Positions 24,766 through 36,331 of a stretch of 64,000 nt of DNA are shown here, piece by piece (the stretch's first letter is position 1; every line of letters begins with the position of its first letter). Source of the stretch: Hypsibius dujardini. Lineage: Eukaryota > Tardigrada > Eutardigrada > Parachela > Hypsibiidae. The stretch covers positions 31,879-95,878 of the forward strand of contig LRSR01003805.1 in NCBI GenBank assembly GCA_001579985.1, read 5' to 3'. The notes below the pieces were generated by a model that saw only the letters and a program-made list of their open reading frames with translations, made no database searches and had not been told where the DNA came from. The position numbers and the translations under genes were made by a program.

Positions 24766-27700
24766 ATGACCGGTGCTCAAATGCCGATGCAGCGTGCCTG
24801 TCCTCCTCCTCCTTCTCTTGATCCCTACCATCCCACCACCATCACCACCCTCCTACCGGCCACCGAAGGTAGCAGTTGCGTACCCAGCGTGTTCCTTGCA
24901 AACAACAACAGTAACCACAATAACCAGCAGCACTTCACTGCCTCTCAACTGAGAGAGGACCAACAACTTCGGAAAGGTAACAAATCTTCCATTTTGATAA
25001 ATTCGGAAAACAATATTGCGAATAAATAATGTGTCCTGTGTTGTCATGTCAGCGACTGAGGTACCTTTTCCCGCGACCCTTCGGTTCCTTCTTCGCGTAG
25101 AGTCTGTTCGATTTCTGCGAGCCTCACTGAACGGCTATGCGGAGGGTGATGTTCCCGTTAATGGCTACCGCATTCATTATGTCCTGGCCGAGGATCTAAA
25201 GGCGGGGTTACTTGCTTAACTCTTGACAGATCTGTGGACATCTTTCATTATAGTTTTTTGTGCTTTTTTTGCACAGGCTAGATCTCCTGAAGGAACCTTG
25301 ACGTTATACGGTAGGAATTGCAAGGAGCTGCCGTTAGCTTAACAGTTGCGAGTTGTTCCTTTAAAATAGTACGAGGTAAAGGCTATTAACCAGGCCGTTT
25401 TAGAAACCGTAACTTAACCAGGCCGGTTTTTTTCAACGTTCATTTCCCGGCGCTGCAGTGCTGCCATGCCATTGCAGATAGCTTGGAAACATTCAGAAAA
25501 ATTCTCTGGCCCATTTTAGTTCGTTCCTAAGCCTCACGGTTCGAATTGGAATCCAAAAAAAGAAAGGGAAGAATGTGAATGGAGAAGTGTGCAAGCAGTC
25601 CGGTAGAGGCGCTACTTCGGTTCCTTATGCGCCGTCGTTTCCTTAAAAAGGACTTGCACCACCTGCTGCACCACCTGCTGGCCTGCCGGCCTGGTTAAGT
25701 TACTACTCTAAACAGCCTGATTAAACGCCTTTACCTCGTACCCATTGTTCGCATAAAACAAAACTTATTATTCGCATTAATTTTTTCTCTAATTCGTTGA
25801 CATTACGCTTTCTAATTGCAAGAAAATCGCGACTATTATTTGACACTGACATAAGAAATACATTCGATTTTCCTTTAAATAGGTCTTCAAATAAGTATTT
25901 ATCATTTGCTTTCTGTTCTATTAAAATGATAGTTGATGCTCTCTGTAGAAACGTCACTTCCAGCGCTTGTGTTTTTCGTGTTCGTCTTTCGCTACAAATA
26001 CTTTTAATGTTCTTATTCTTATTAATCAAAGGTGACAGACATTGTTCGCTTTTTGTCACTCAAAGTGAAAGGATTATTCCTGTGATGTTCCTCTGAAAGT
26101 TGTTGCCGTGTTCCTTTGCATGGGTGTTTATTCTTGGAAGAATGTAGCTACTGTTTATTGTGTCTATTTGCAATAGGACATCTGAAGAGTTGCCTCATTC
26201 TACTGGAAGCGTGGATCCATGATTACTTCAAGTGCGACCAGTTTTGGAATGAGGTCTACGGCGGCATGGAGCATGTCTGCGTGAAACTGCGACATCTTGT
26301 GCATGAGAGCACCGTCGGCATACTCATTGGTAAGCCGACTCAAACCAATTTCGTTGGGCTCTCCCAGTCGTCCATGGGTGAAAAAGAAATGTTCTGCTAT
26401 AGGAACTCGTGGACAGCATGTTGACAGCCTGTCGGAGCACCACGATTGCGACGTTCAGGTTCTAGGATTGACTTTGCCGGGTAAGAAGAAAAGGAGCAGT
26501 TGTAACGACCCCATTATAAGACAATTGTGCAGACTTTTTCTGTTCCTTAGAGTCAACAGAAAGGGTGGCATGTATTGTGGGAAGAGTGGCCGATGCTGTT
26601 CGATTGGTGCGGGACATTTTTCTGTAAGGTTTACGTGACGTTTATGTCTGCCCTTGAGAATCTCCAAGTTCCTTCTATTCAACTAAATGAACGTATTGCT
26701 ATTGAAAATTCATTTACTGGCTCTAACCTCAAATTTTACGCGTTAATCTATTTTATATTGATCTTTTACTGAGAGGCATTCCACTAGCGTTCCAAATACA
26801 GCAAACGCTGAGAAGACATGATAAACTTTTCTCGCGGCAGTTTCATGTTTCCGTTTCATCCGGTGTATTTATCCATGCAGAAGTCTCCTGGTGAAGCCGT
26901 TCGAGCAGTACGAAGAGATGCAATTTTATCATCCCGCAAACTACGTTTTTGAAGCGTCCAAACATGGCGGTGGCATCTACGAATGCGCGAAGAGTGAACG
27001 CCAGCGTCTCATTGCCAGCCGGGGTCCGCAACGTCGACCCAATCTGCCTGCTTGTCGTCTGCAGAAAGGAAGCAGAAACCTCCCAGCTCGTTGCAACCGT
27101 CAGCCTTCAACTCTGCCCAGTTGTTGGCCGCTTAGCTCTCTCGACGTGGGTGGCGGTGTTCGGACAAACGAACAAAATTTCCCAACAGCGATTCCCTGGA
27201 CTGGAATGCCTCTTCCCATTCCTGTTAACCCCACGATGATGATGATGCATCCGATTAGGCACTTTTCATATCCGTTAACCAGCAGTCCTTTCGCACAACA
27301 ACATCCGGCATGTTTTCGCCTGCCGTTCCTCAAACCCGCCCTTCTTCCGATGCCCAACTATAATCTAAACAAACATAATCCTCCTGTTGCTTCCTTCATG
27401 GACATTCTGTTGAACGTACAACCGCCTCCTCCTCCCAGGGAGCGGACACCGCCACCACTGTTGTTGGCGAAAGAAACAATTTTCCACATCAAAAGTGGTC
27501 ACGAACAACTCCGGCGGACGGTTGGTCCGTTGAGCGAGCCAGTATGGAACCGCAACCGTCAGATGCTGGACTACCTGCGGATTGGAAGCCACCCCGGAAC
27601 GACCGTCTCCTGCTCGCTCCTTCAGCCTGCTACGCCCCGAGGACTGCTTTTTTCCTCCCAACTGGCGCAGTGCGTGGGCGATCTCAAGGAATGGTTCCTC

Positions 27701-28681
27701 AATCCTTCGCAGATGACAGATCTACGGACCGTCGAGCGAGCGGTAATGGAGCTGAGTCCGAGGGACTCGCGTCTAACCTTCTGGGAGAAACTCGAAGCAG
27801 ACTTACGCCCCATACCGACGCCGGAACCGGGAATGAAAGAAGAACTCATCGGGACCCCCGGTACGTGCGACAAGAAGGATATGAACAGTTCCCACAGACC
27901 GGGTCCAATCGAACGGACCGGTGTGGAACAGTCTGTCGGAGAAGTTGGAGCAAGAATCACGAGCCGGAGACAGTCGGTTGCCAGTACTCACCGACAAACC
28001 GAGAACAGCGTCTCACCTTGTTGGCGAAGAGCAGAACGAGTTTGTAGCGCGAAACGTCCGTCAGCGGCTGCGGTAGTTCGCTCGAATGATCCAGTCAAAC
28101 GAACTTTCATTCCGCCAGCAGTTGATTCGAGCGCACAGTCTGAACGAATACCGGCCAATTATTATGGGATTTCCGTTTTTCCTAAGAAGGCCAACAAAAT
28201 GAACCAGAGAATGTCGGTGCCGGCGCTCCATGTTCCCGTTCTAAAGACAGAGGCAAACACGTTGAAGGAACACGTAGAACTTATTACATCGATACAGATG
28301 CCTGAAACTAAGAAGCCGCCGACGCGACCGCTTCTCGTCGTTGCGAATGCCAGCGTGAACAGCGCCCAGTCTGAGTCTGCTGTCGATGTTCCGGTAACGC
28401 CGCCTAGAAGCCGACCGGTGTCCACCTCCGGCGATTCGGGCATTCACAGCGAGGACAGCGGTTGCGGCTCGCATCGCGAGGAAAGGGAAGAACCCGAAGA
28501 CCCAGAAGCCGAGGATACCAGGCTGCACGGAAAATGGGTAGAAGTGCGTCATAAGAAGAACCCGCCGAAACGAAAAGCCCCGGTGATGATCCCAGTAATG
28601 CCCCAACCCCGTCAGCCTCAAACCAATCGGCGTGGTCAACTTGGCGGTGTGAAAGTTCCTCTTAAGAATAAAAAGTATTAA
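24766..28681 (+). CDS. Unrecognised 806-residue protein, helical N-terminal region and disordered tail with DSGIHS
   Basis: Exons in continuous phase: 24766-24976, 25053-25201, 25277-25310, 26177-26329, 26551-26623, 26881-28681. The second donor would have to be GC (AAAG|GCGGGG) to keep the frame. Start ATG at 24766. Residues 1-70 are Pro/Thr/Asn-rich. Residues 71-220 are hydrophobic and helix-like (LRFLLRVESVRFL, LKSCLILLEAWIHDYF, ERVACIVGRVADAVRLVRDIF), perhaps a HEAT/MIF4G-like fold, but I cannot assign a family. The last 1.8 kb exon is low-complexity: PPPPPRERTPPP, many Arg/Pro/Ser. A serine-rich patch reads SGDSGIHSEDSG, followed by acidic EEREEPEDPEAED and a basic tail ending KVPLKNKKY. 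DSGIHS matches the beta-TrCP phosphodegron form. A nuclear or RNA-related regulatory protein is a guess. Confidence 0.7.
25369..25741. mobile_element. 373 bp element with about 60 bp TIRs in an intron
   Basis: 25369-25430 (GTACGAGGTAAAGGC, then TTAACCAGGCCG) is repeated inverted at 25682-25741 (ending GCCTTTACCTCGTAC) with a few mismatches. TA lies at both inner borders of the termini, compatible with a mariner-type TA target if the element starts at CGAGG. It lies in the intron between exons 25277-25310 and 26177-26329. Confidence 0.75.
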
Positions 28682-30515
28682 TGGGGAAGGGAGGGAGAAA
28701 TACTTCTTTATTTATTTAGATTCCCTGTGCGTTAAGACGAAAACAATCGCATTCAACAATGCTTGTCATAACAGGCATAGGCATTGCATAATCTCGTAGA
28801 TACTGTTGTGACAATTTTTCCTGATTGTTATTATATTTTCGAATAGCCCCGCTAGCGTTCCTGTGGTATACTGGGTTTTAGTTAAATCTCAGCATATACA
28901 GTAATGCTTCAGTTCGCAAGTATGCTGTACTAATCATACTACTACCTATTGAAGTGTTGAAGAAATCATTGAAATAAGAGTGTCGCAATTGGTTTTATGA
29001 TGTAGTACTAATACTTTGCCGAGAGAGCAACGGCCTAGCCAAAAGAAAATTGCATCACCCCCAACTAGAATTCCTACAAAAAGAGATGCCCACCCCCTGG
29101 GCCTCTAGATGAAAGTCCACGTCAACCCAACTGTATTCCAAATCTTCCCCTTTGACCCATTTTCCATCCCAAATTGGCCCGGTTCACCAAATTAAAAATA
29201 AGGTTGAAAAAAAGATCGCCCTGTAATTGCTGACTAGCCTGACACAGCTGATGTCATCTTAACTTACGTTTTTTAATTATAGCACGCGACTTTATGACTA
29301 GTTCTACTGTCATTCAAGAAACAGACTTCACCAATTAGAATACGAATCAAAAGAGTCGAAGAACGGTTGAAATGTGCTGCACATGCGCTTCATTATCGTC
29401 GCTCTTATTTAAGATCACGAGCAACCGTGTAACGGGCTATGCGATAGCACTCACTTTGTTTCTGTGCCCTCAAATCAACGAGGCAATTGAGGCAATGTCT
29501 TCTTTTAGCTTTTACTACTCGCATAGGTAGATTCTGCTGTGTGTTTATAAAAAGGAAGGATATCCTAAAATTAAAGTCTGTTCAATACCTTCATTTTCAC
29601 AACAATCCAGAAACATGATTAACAAATTAATACGTTCGTTGAACACATATGAGATAGATTTTGTACAAGATGGTTCTCTAATCTCAAATATCGTTTGCAA
29701 AAATGAAAATACTTTAAAGAGATTCTTTTCATATTTCAATTGACTGAGTGATTCAAATGAAGAGTAAACTGCGCAGTTAACATTTGCCGTGTTACGCATT
29801 GTAGTTAAAGAAGCAAGGCCATGCAGATAAGACGCACGGGAAGGTAGACACCAACAACAATGGGTCATGATGAATACAGACAGAAACGATAAACGTCAAA
29901 AGAACGGGAAGGTATTAATCGGAGCACAGCATTTTTTAGACCTGCAGAAATAGCCCCTCCACAGATCAACCAGCGAGGGCGCAGGTGAGCTTGGTCTGTA
30001 AATACAAGCTTGTATTTATAAATAAATACTTGTATTTGTAATTATCTATTCATTCAACTGTATTTAAATTTTACAATTTTGTTACAATTTTACCATTTCA
30101 CAATTTACACTGTACTTAAAACTTCTATTCACAAGTGAATAGAAACTTGAATTTACAAGTCAAGCATCCTCGCTTACTTGATCCTCCCTAACTGCGTTTG
30201 TGTTAGTGTCTGCGTTCTTCGCTGTTTTTGTTATCGTCTCTCTGTCAGCTTGTTTGACTGTCTGTCTATTTGTCTGTTTGCCTGTCTGCCTGTTTATCTG
30301 ACTATCAGAATGTAGACCAGACACAACGGCGAGATGGTTGGTCCAGATGAAAGACCTCTTCGGCTTCATTTTTAAGGCATTAAAGGGAATCACATTGCAC
30401 TGCTCGGACTTTTCATAGATTGCGTACTATATAAATAGTCCCGGCTCCAAGCAAAGAATTTAACAGCTGTGTTACTCGGCTTTCCTGTATACTTTGTTTC
30501 TCTTCAAATCCTCGG
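28682..30515. other. Intergenic region, nothing supported
   Basis: No gene seen. It contains an AT-rich near-palindrome around 30008-30040 (CTTGTATTTATAAATAAATACTTG-like) and a GTCTGTCTATTTGTCTGTTTG tract at 30240-30300, of the kind found in introns elsewhere in the window. Confidence 0.5.
30240..30300 (+). repeat. Decayed CTGTCTGT repeat
   Basis: Interrupted CTGT/TTGT units on the plus strand, about 60 bp, intergenic. Confidence 0.6.
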
Positions 30516-32584
30516 ATTGCATTCATAAATTTCTTCGTCCTTGTCGCGCTGTTTGGGATTGCTGCGGCGGTGGTACAGCGGGTTTTGGAGGAGGAACTTA
30601 CGGAAGATTGGATTGCCTTCAAGGCCAAACACAGTGGGTTCAAACAGAGAGAGGAATTGGTGATCAAATGCTAAGGTCTGTTCAGGTTATTCATCCAGCA
30701 TAGCGTTGTAGGGAATTCCTATCAAGGTGCGGAAGATCTAACTCGTCGGACGATCTGGGAGGCGAATTTGAAGAAGATGGAGCATCACAACTTCTGCACC
30801 AGTTGCGGTGAGCACACCTACACCCATGGCGTGAACAAATAAAGAGACTGGGTAAATGAATAAATTAAATTTATAATAGTAATATTATTTTTTATGTACT
30901 AATGTGGTTATATTGTTACTGTATTTTCCTCGATAGATAGCGACAGCGTACGAGCTGTGTGACGTTAAATTGCCCCCCCCCTACTCGTTAGCGTGAACCC
31001 TGCCAGTACAGTATGTACAGGTAGTGTGTACAGTAGAAACTTTAGGTGTACAGCGGGCAACCATTACGTCCCGTGATCTGTGCACTGTCGCTATCTATCG
31101 AGGAAACTGAGTCTCGGTTAACACTAGTCAAACGCTCACACTATACCTTCATCGTAAGTTAAAGCTCATGGCAGAAATGCAATCAAACGTCGTGAAGGAT
31201 GGTTCATTAAATATATTAGGATTAAATTTATTTTTGGATATTTTGATTTGATTTGGTTTTTAGATGATCGTTTTTTACCAAGCATTTTGCGGTCATTCTT
31301 CAGAAATTGCACTTCTGCTTTTCAAGAAAATGTATCAAATTTGAAGTATCTATCACCGTCCAGAGATAATTAAAGAAGTATTGGGAAGCTTCCGTACTAC
31401 ATTTTATAATACCCTTTCTGGTGTTTACTTGATGGTAACCAGGAATGCGAGAGAAGTCTTATAGATTACCCCTTCAACTACGTCCAGTAAGTCAGGATTG
31501 CGCTAGAGAAGGACTACCTTTTTACCGCCGAAGTGGGTGATTGCGCTTACAATGCGTCAAAAAGGCCGCTGGAGACACAGGTTTCGTTAATATTCCCTCA
31601 GGGGATGAAACCGCCCTAGTAGCCGTCATTGCCAGCGTCGGACCGATTTCCGTCGTCACGGACAGCTCGCGGACCTATTAGAGTTTGGCCAGGCGGTGGG
31701 CAGATAAGCCAAAATCCTTTTTTTTAAATCCAACCTGAGAATTTTTCGATCATTTTAAAAGTCCTGGGGTCTGGGAGTTCAATTTTCAAGCTCCTCTGGA
31801 ATTATAAAATCTTTTACATAAATTCTATTTTTTTACAAAATTTAGACCGTTCTGCAATAATGTAATAATACGTTTGCAGTAATTGAGAGATAGATGGCTC
31901 ACGTTAGAACTTTAAACTATCAAATCTAAAGCAGAAAATGAAGACTTTGGAAACGTTTTGAAATTCATACCCCCCCCCCATCCCGCCCAGGTACTAAATT
32001 GATCAGAATCAAATGAGGACTTTGGACCAACTTAAAAAAAGGCGTTTCAGTTTGTTTGCCCTTTCCCTGGCCCGTTTTTTGTGGGGATCATTCCGACATG
32101 TAAGGACCCTGAACAGGCTCTGCTCGTGAGCATCTGAAGCCAAAAACATTGGTTTTCCATGGGGGGGGGATAAATCGAGAACTAAATTCTGTGTGAAAAT
32201 ATTTGAGCGATTGGTGATAAAGTATTTGTTATGGATAAAATTGTGCAGAAATTACTTGTTCCAATATGTTCTGTTCACAAAAACGTGAAAAAATTGGTTC
32301 CGCAAAAAAAACCCGGTTTGTTTTTTGTGGCGAGACAAATGCATCATATTTTGATCGCACTGACAGGCAAAGCGAGCCTCTGGGGAAAGTCCTTCGTCAT
32401 TGTCGCTTGAGCTGATGCGACTAACAACTTTCGCTTTACAGGAACCGACCCCACGGGAGGAAATTACGACATCGTCAAGGACTCGATTGGCACGACGTGA
32501 AGTCTTGCCGGGTACATCTTGATGTCCCGTAACCGGAACAACCAGTGCGGCATTGCCACAGCTGCTAATTATCCCACCTTTTAA
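30516..32584 (+). pseudogene. Cathepsin L-like cysteine protease pseudogene
   Basis: Four pieces in order match a papain-family C1A protease. 30516-30637: hydrophobic signal-like stretch and prodomain start (EDWIAFKAKHSG), with no ATG in frame. 30710-30842: prodomain ERFNIN region (LTRRTIWEANLKKMEHHN, HTYTHGVNK) ending in TAA where the family has a Phe. 31450-31690: mature domain (DYPFNYVQ, KKAAGDTGFVNIPSGDE, VGPISVV) with stops and a frameshift at an A-run near 31558. 32441-32584: C-terminus (GYILMSRNRNNQCGIATAA-type ending). Here the active-site KNSWG motif has become KDSIG, followed by TGA. The exon with catalytic Cys (CGSCWAF) is not found. AATAAA overlaps the final stop (32584-32589). 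A 182 bp MITE has inserted at 30925-31106. It cannot encode an active enzyme. Confidence 0.85.
30925..31106. mobile_element. 182 bp MITE with perfect 22 bp TIRs
   Basis: 30925-30946 (TTTCCTCGATAGATAGCGAC plus AG) is the exact reverse complement of 31085-31106. The interior contains a C8 run and GTACAG repeats but no coding sequence. It lies inside the cathepsin pseudogene, in the gap between prodomain and mature-domain pieces. No clear target duplication was seen. Confidence 0.8.
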
Positions 32585-33066
32585 ATAAAGCCTTTGAACC
32601 CTCGTTTATCTCCGCATGGAATTTTTCACTCAGTCTGGGAGCGTTTGTATAAATTCAGGTAGGAGACTGAAATTGAGGGAGGAGGTGGGAAGGGAAATAA
32701 TAAAAAAATTGGATTTTTTTCAAAGTCGTTCTCCCTTCCACTTTAAATAGAGGCACTAATGTTGAGGCCACAAGAAGACCCTTGCGAGTTTTAAAGGAAG
32801 TCTTATGTGTGATTTAAGAATTTACAGGGTCCACTTAAATTCACTTACTCGAATCGATTTCACCGTGGGTGCATTGCGCGGTTCAGTTCATGGAACTAAA
32901 ACACAAATTTCATTGAAAAAAATAAAAATTTGTAACATCGCTAACAGAATTGCAGTTATATGAATTACCTACAGCACAAACGTGGACAACAATGCTTCTT
33001 TTGTGCTGTGGCTCTACAAAAAGTGTAGTAATAAATTAATAATCTAATATAAGTCAATTAACATTA

Positions 33067-33627
33067 CCGTCAGTAGGGTTTGAGAGAAATTCATTGTCGC
33101 CCTCCAGCTCCGCAGTAGTAGTAGTTGTAGTTGTTGGCTTCCTCTCCTTCTTGTGTCGACGCTTCTTCCGAGCCATCGCCACACTGATGGCGATAACAGA
33201 AGTAGCGCTTGTCGCTTTCAAGGTTATGACTTGTGTAGTTGTTGTATGACGCGGCGGTTGAAGTCACTTCATTAACGTCCTCCTTCGCAACAGTGGTAAC
33301 AGTTATTGCAACTGTTGAGGTCCCGGTTTCGTTGATTGCCGTCAATCTTCAAATCTTCAGGGGGAGAAGAAACAGAACTCCAGCAGAATCAAAGGTTTTT
33401 CTTGAAACAAACGAAAGCTGATAACGCCTTCCAAGTTTGGCATCCAAACTTTTTTGGAATGTCAAGAAAGATCGTCCATTTTCACGGTCTACCCATCGGT
33501 AATCGACATCACCGTCAGGGATGGTTAGTTTTAGAAAAGCGACCACGAAGACTACATTTAAGTGCAGGCAAGGTAAACATTTTCCCTTACTTTGCATATG
33601 AATGACGTAAATATTAAAAGTAAACAA
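33067..33627 (-). CDS. Possible exons of an unrecognised gene downstream of calmodulin
   Basis: Minus-strand frames are open from 33627 to 33067. One frame (33627-33349) reads LTIPDGDVDYRWVDRENG and QLSFVSRKTFDSAGV. Another ends with a hydrophobic stretch, then ARKKRRHKKERK and a run of seven Thr before a donor-like GTAATG at 33066. This could be a single-pass protein with a basic stop-transfer segment. Several overlapping frames are open, and no family or reliable splice chain is recognised. The GTA/GTT microsatellite at 33116-33138 may create the open frame by chance. Confidence 0.2.
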
Positions 33628-33697
33628 AGTTTAAAAGGTGAAAATGTACAACCATGCAGGCAAGATGAAGAATGAAGGAGAGCATGGTAGTGCCTTC

Positions 33698-34229
33698 TTA
33701 ATCTGAATGGGTGGTCATCATGGCTTCAAACTCCTCATAATTGACCTGCCCGTCGCCGTCAAGGTCCGCCTCGCCAATCATCTTCTCCAGCTCCTGATCG
33801 GTGACTCTCTCCCCCAGGTTGGTCATCAAATGGCGCAACTCCTCCGCGGAGATGAATCCATCCCCGTCCTTGTCGAAGGCGCGAAACACCTCCCGAAGCT
33901 CCTCCTCACTGTCCGTGTCCTTGATCTTCTGCGCCATCATGGTGAGAAACTCAGAGAAATCAATCGTTCCATTGCCTAAAAAAAACCAAGAGAAAACTGA
34001 CATAATCAAGAAAGAAAGTGTCCCGAAAACTTGCTCATTCATCAATCTAACCGTCTTGATCGATCTCGTTGATCATGTCCTGCAGCTCTGCTTCTGTGGG
34101 GTTCTGCCCGAGCGATCGCATCACCGTCCCCAGCTCCTTGTTGGTGATTGTGCCGTCGTTGTCTTTGTCGAAGAGGGAGAAGGCTTCTTTGAACTCGTCT
34201 ACTTGAGCATCAGTCAGTTTATCCAGCAT
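33698..34229 (-). CDS. CALM: Calmodulin
   Basis: Two exons: 34229-34052 and 33975-33698, one intron in the second EF-hand loop (phase 1), giving 151 residues ending THSD-TAA. Calmodulin is the soluble calcium sensor that wraps target helices when loaded. All four EF-hand loops are canonical: [48 protein letters not shown], with Asp at position 1 and Glu at 12. The core [20 protein letters not shown] is the invariant calmodulin stretch. Differences from the near-universal animal sequence are [13 protein letters not shown] at the start, the [11 protein letters not shown] helix, the [11 protein letters not shown] helix and the tail EAMMTTHSD, two residues longer than usual. It is therefore more divergent than typical animal calmodulin and may be a paralogue. 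Confidence 0.93.
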
Positions 34230-35552
34230 GTTGTCCAGTAGAAAAACGGTGCAAGCTCAAGCAACTAACCGATCACAGAAATCAAATCAATTGTAGAATA
34301 TTCGCTTGCCTCTGAAGGCTTGATTAATTTATCATTAAATAACCCATAAATGGAATTTCAAAATCCTCACATGAACCTCATCTAGAGTGCTTGCAGAAAT
34401 TTTATCCCTAGCAACTAATTTATTTCCATTCCGGTCAACAGGATCCTTTTAAAAGCCTGTCGCCACCGGGGAATCCTGGGTCAAAAGGTACTCCTGGAGA
34501 AGTTGTAGTTTTGCACTTACAGGAATTCCAAAAAACCTTGAAGAAGCTTAACTGTGTTTTGCAATGCCGGGCTTTTTCGGTAAGAAATATCACACTTACT
34601 GTGAACTTAACATCTGACTTATGCAAATTAAATTTCTGTAGCTAGGATTGTTAGGCTTTGAAGACTGCAATTTGTCTAGTTATCAATTTTAGGTGTCCAA
34701 GACGATTTCACAAGATGACTTAACAAGACGACTAGTATCTCGTTCTTTTATCTGCCATCAGTTGTTTAGCATAATGCTACTGTCTTTTCTCAGTGGACTC
34801 ACCTGCCCGCTCCAGTGCGTGATAATGAAAAAAATGTGTTGATTCATGATACAATACAAAATATAATTCGGATGTTAAGAACTCTTTTTGATGCTTTTTT
34901 GTTGTGCAATTGTGATACGTACGGTTGACTATGGGTAAATATTTGCGAAGAGTATAATCTTGAGTTAAACTGGCAGAATATACTGTAGGCTCCCGATCTC
35001 AAGGGTCGATTTTAGGTCCGGCCCAAAAACACGTTCCGTCGCTCGCTTGGTTGTTCATTCAGATTTACTTCAAAGTTTGAAACCAAAATCAACAAATCAA
35101 CGGCAAGCTAGCTTAAAAATTTCAAGGAAGTCTGAGAAACACCTATGTTAGTACATTATGTTAATGACACTTTAATGTTGACGTTGCCCCAATCTACTCA
35201 GCGGTTCGCTCCGCTGCCGTTCCGCAACCGCTAGATCTCAAATTTCCCGAAAGGGTAACTTCCAATAAATCCGATAAATATTATCCGTAATCTTTCTAAA
35301 GTAAAAATGTTCTTCCTGAATTTTTTCATGCAACGAAGCAAAACCAGAATGAAAATGTAAAAAATAGCTGTTGCTCAACTATATTCCAATGTTATTCAGG
35401 ATAACCAAAAACGGTATTTTGCTTTTAATAATAGATATTTTTATTTTATTGATAATCCGAAAACCCAAATCCAAGTGAGACTGATTATTGTATTTCAAAT
35501 CAGTTCTACAGTGGTCATGATTTTATTTACTGATACATTTGAATTAGGGTAC
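34230..35552. other. Region upstream of calmodulin, nothing supported
   Basis: Presumably holds the calmodulin promoter and 5' UTR on the minus strand. No exon, RNA gene or clear element was recognised. Confidence 0.4.
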
Positions 35553-36331
35553 CACTATTGTCTCACCCTTCTCCCACCCTTTTCGTTTTTTAATTTGAAT
35601 AAAGTTGAATAATGGAACGGATGGCTGTTCTTGCTTTATTACAGATAAAATCAAACACCACGAGACTAAATAAGGATTGTTTTAGCGGTTACAAGATTTT
35701 CTAATTATGGCGGCTTTATTAGTATCAATCAGGATATCCGCCTTGATCCCTTGTTCCCTTCACTTTGTAGCCGGCGTGGTGGACGCGGTGATACACAATC
35801 TTCTTGTACTGTAGAGTCCCGAATAGTTTGTGGTCTTCTGTGCGTCGTTGTGAGTCGTCCACTGCAAAAGTCTGGAATGACTCCTTCTGATATCAAAAAG
35901 TCAGTTTCTCAATGTGCATATGAAGCATAGCGGTTCTTGAGATCTTTCGCTGCCGATATCTTTGGCTGGTAAAGCTGCTCCGCTTCTTGGGAGCCTGTCT
36001 GTTCCGACTCGGAAATAGCTTCATCGTCATCTGCGCGGTCCCCGTCATCTGCGACGGGCTGCCACTCTCACTCATTTTGTCTCGATACTACAATCAGAGT
36101 ACTAATAAACTATTGGAAATTAATTGGCTCTTGGATTTTAATCATTCCATCAATCAGTAAAATATCTTATGAATAACTAAGTATCCTGATAACGTCTTGA
36201 AAGTCATTTTTTATTTCAATTAAAAAAATTAAAGGGTGGGACCGCAGTAAAAAGGGTGGAAAAATGGTGGGAAAAGGGTGGGAAAAGGATGGGACTATAG
36301 TGGATGGGTGGGAAAGGGTGGGACTATAGTG
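35553..36331. mobile_element. TIR-bounded element with CACTA-type ends and G-rich subterminal repeats
   Basis: The left end (35553, CACTATTGTCTCACCC) and right end (36331, reverse complement CACTATAGTCCCACCC) are inverted. The similarity extends inward over about 55 bp through CCACCCTTTT and an AT stretch. The right side repeats GGGTGGGA about six times (36234-36325). CACTA termini with subterminal repeats suggest a CMC/EnSpm-like or Chapaev-like element. Flanks (GTAC left, ATTT right) do not show a target duplication. The element encloses a possible small gene. Confidence 0.6.
35725..36075 (-). CDS. Possible small gene inside the CACTA-ended element
   Basis: On the minus strand an ATG at 36075 opens a 60-codon frame (MSESGSPSQMTGT, basic RQAPKKRSSF). 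An overlapping frame, also open, reads an acidic DDDEAISESEQTGS then YQPKISAAKDLKNRY. A downstream segment after a possible acceptor at 35875 reads TFAVDDSQRRTEDHKLFG and ends GGYPD-TGA at 35725. An AATAAA follows the stop within about ten bases (near 35719). The joining splice is not resolved and no family is recognised. It may be a captured host fragment or a remnant. Confidence 0.3.

Noticed and set aside
26297-26638. 113-codon frame overlapping exons of the 806-residue gene
   Set aside because: Out of phase with the spliced chain, which uses 26177-26329 and 26551-26623 in another frame.
27544-28047. 167-codon alternative frame inside the last exon of the 806-residue gene
   Set aside because: Arg/Ser-rich shadow of a GC-richer coding exon.
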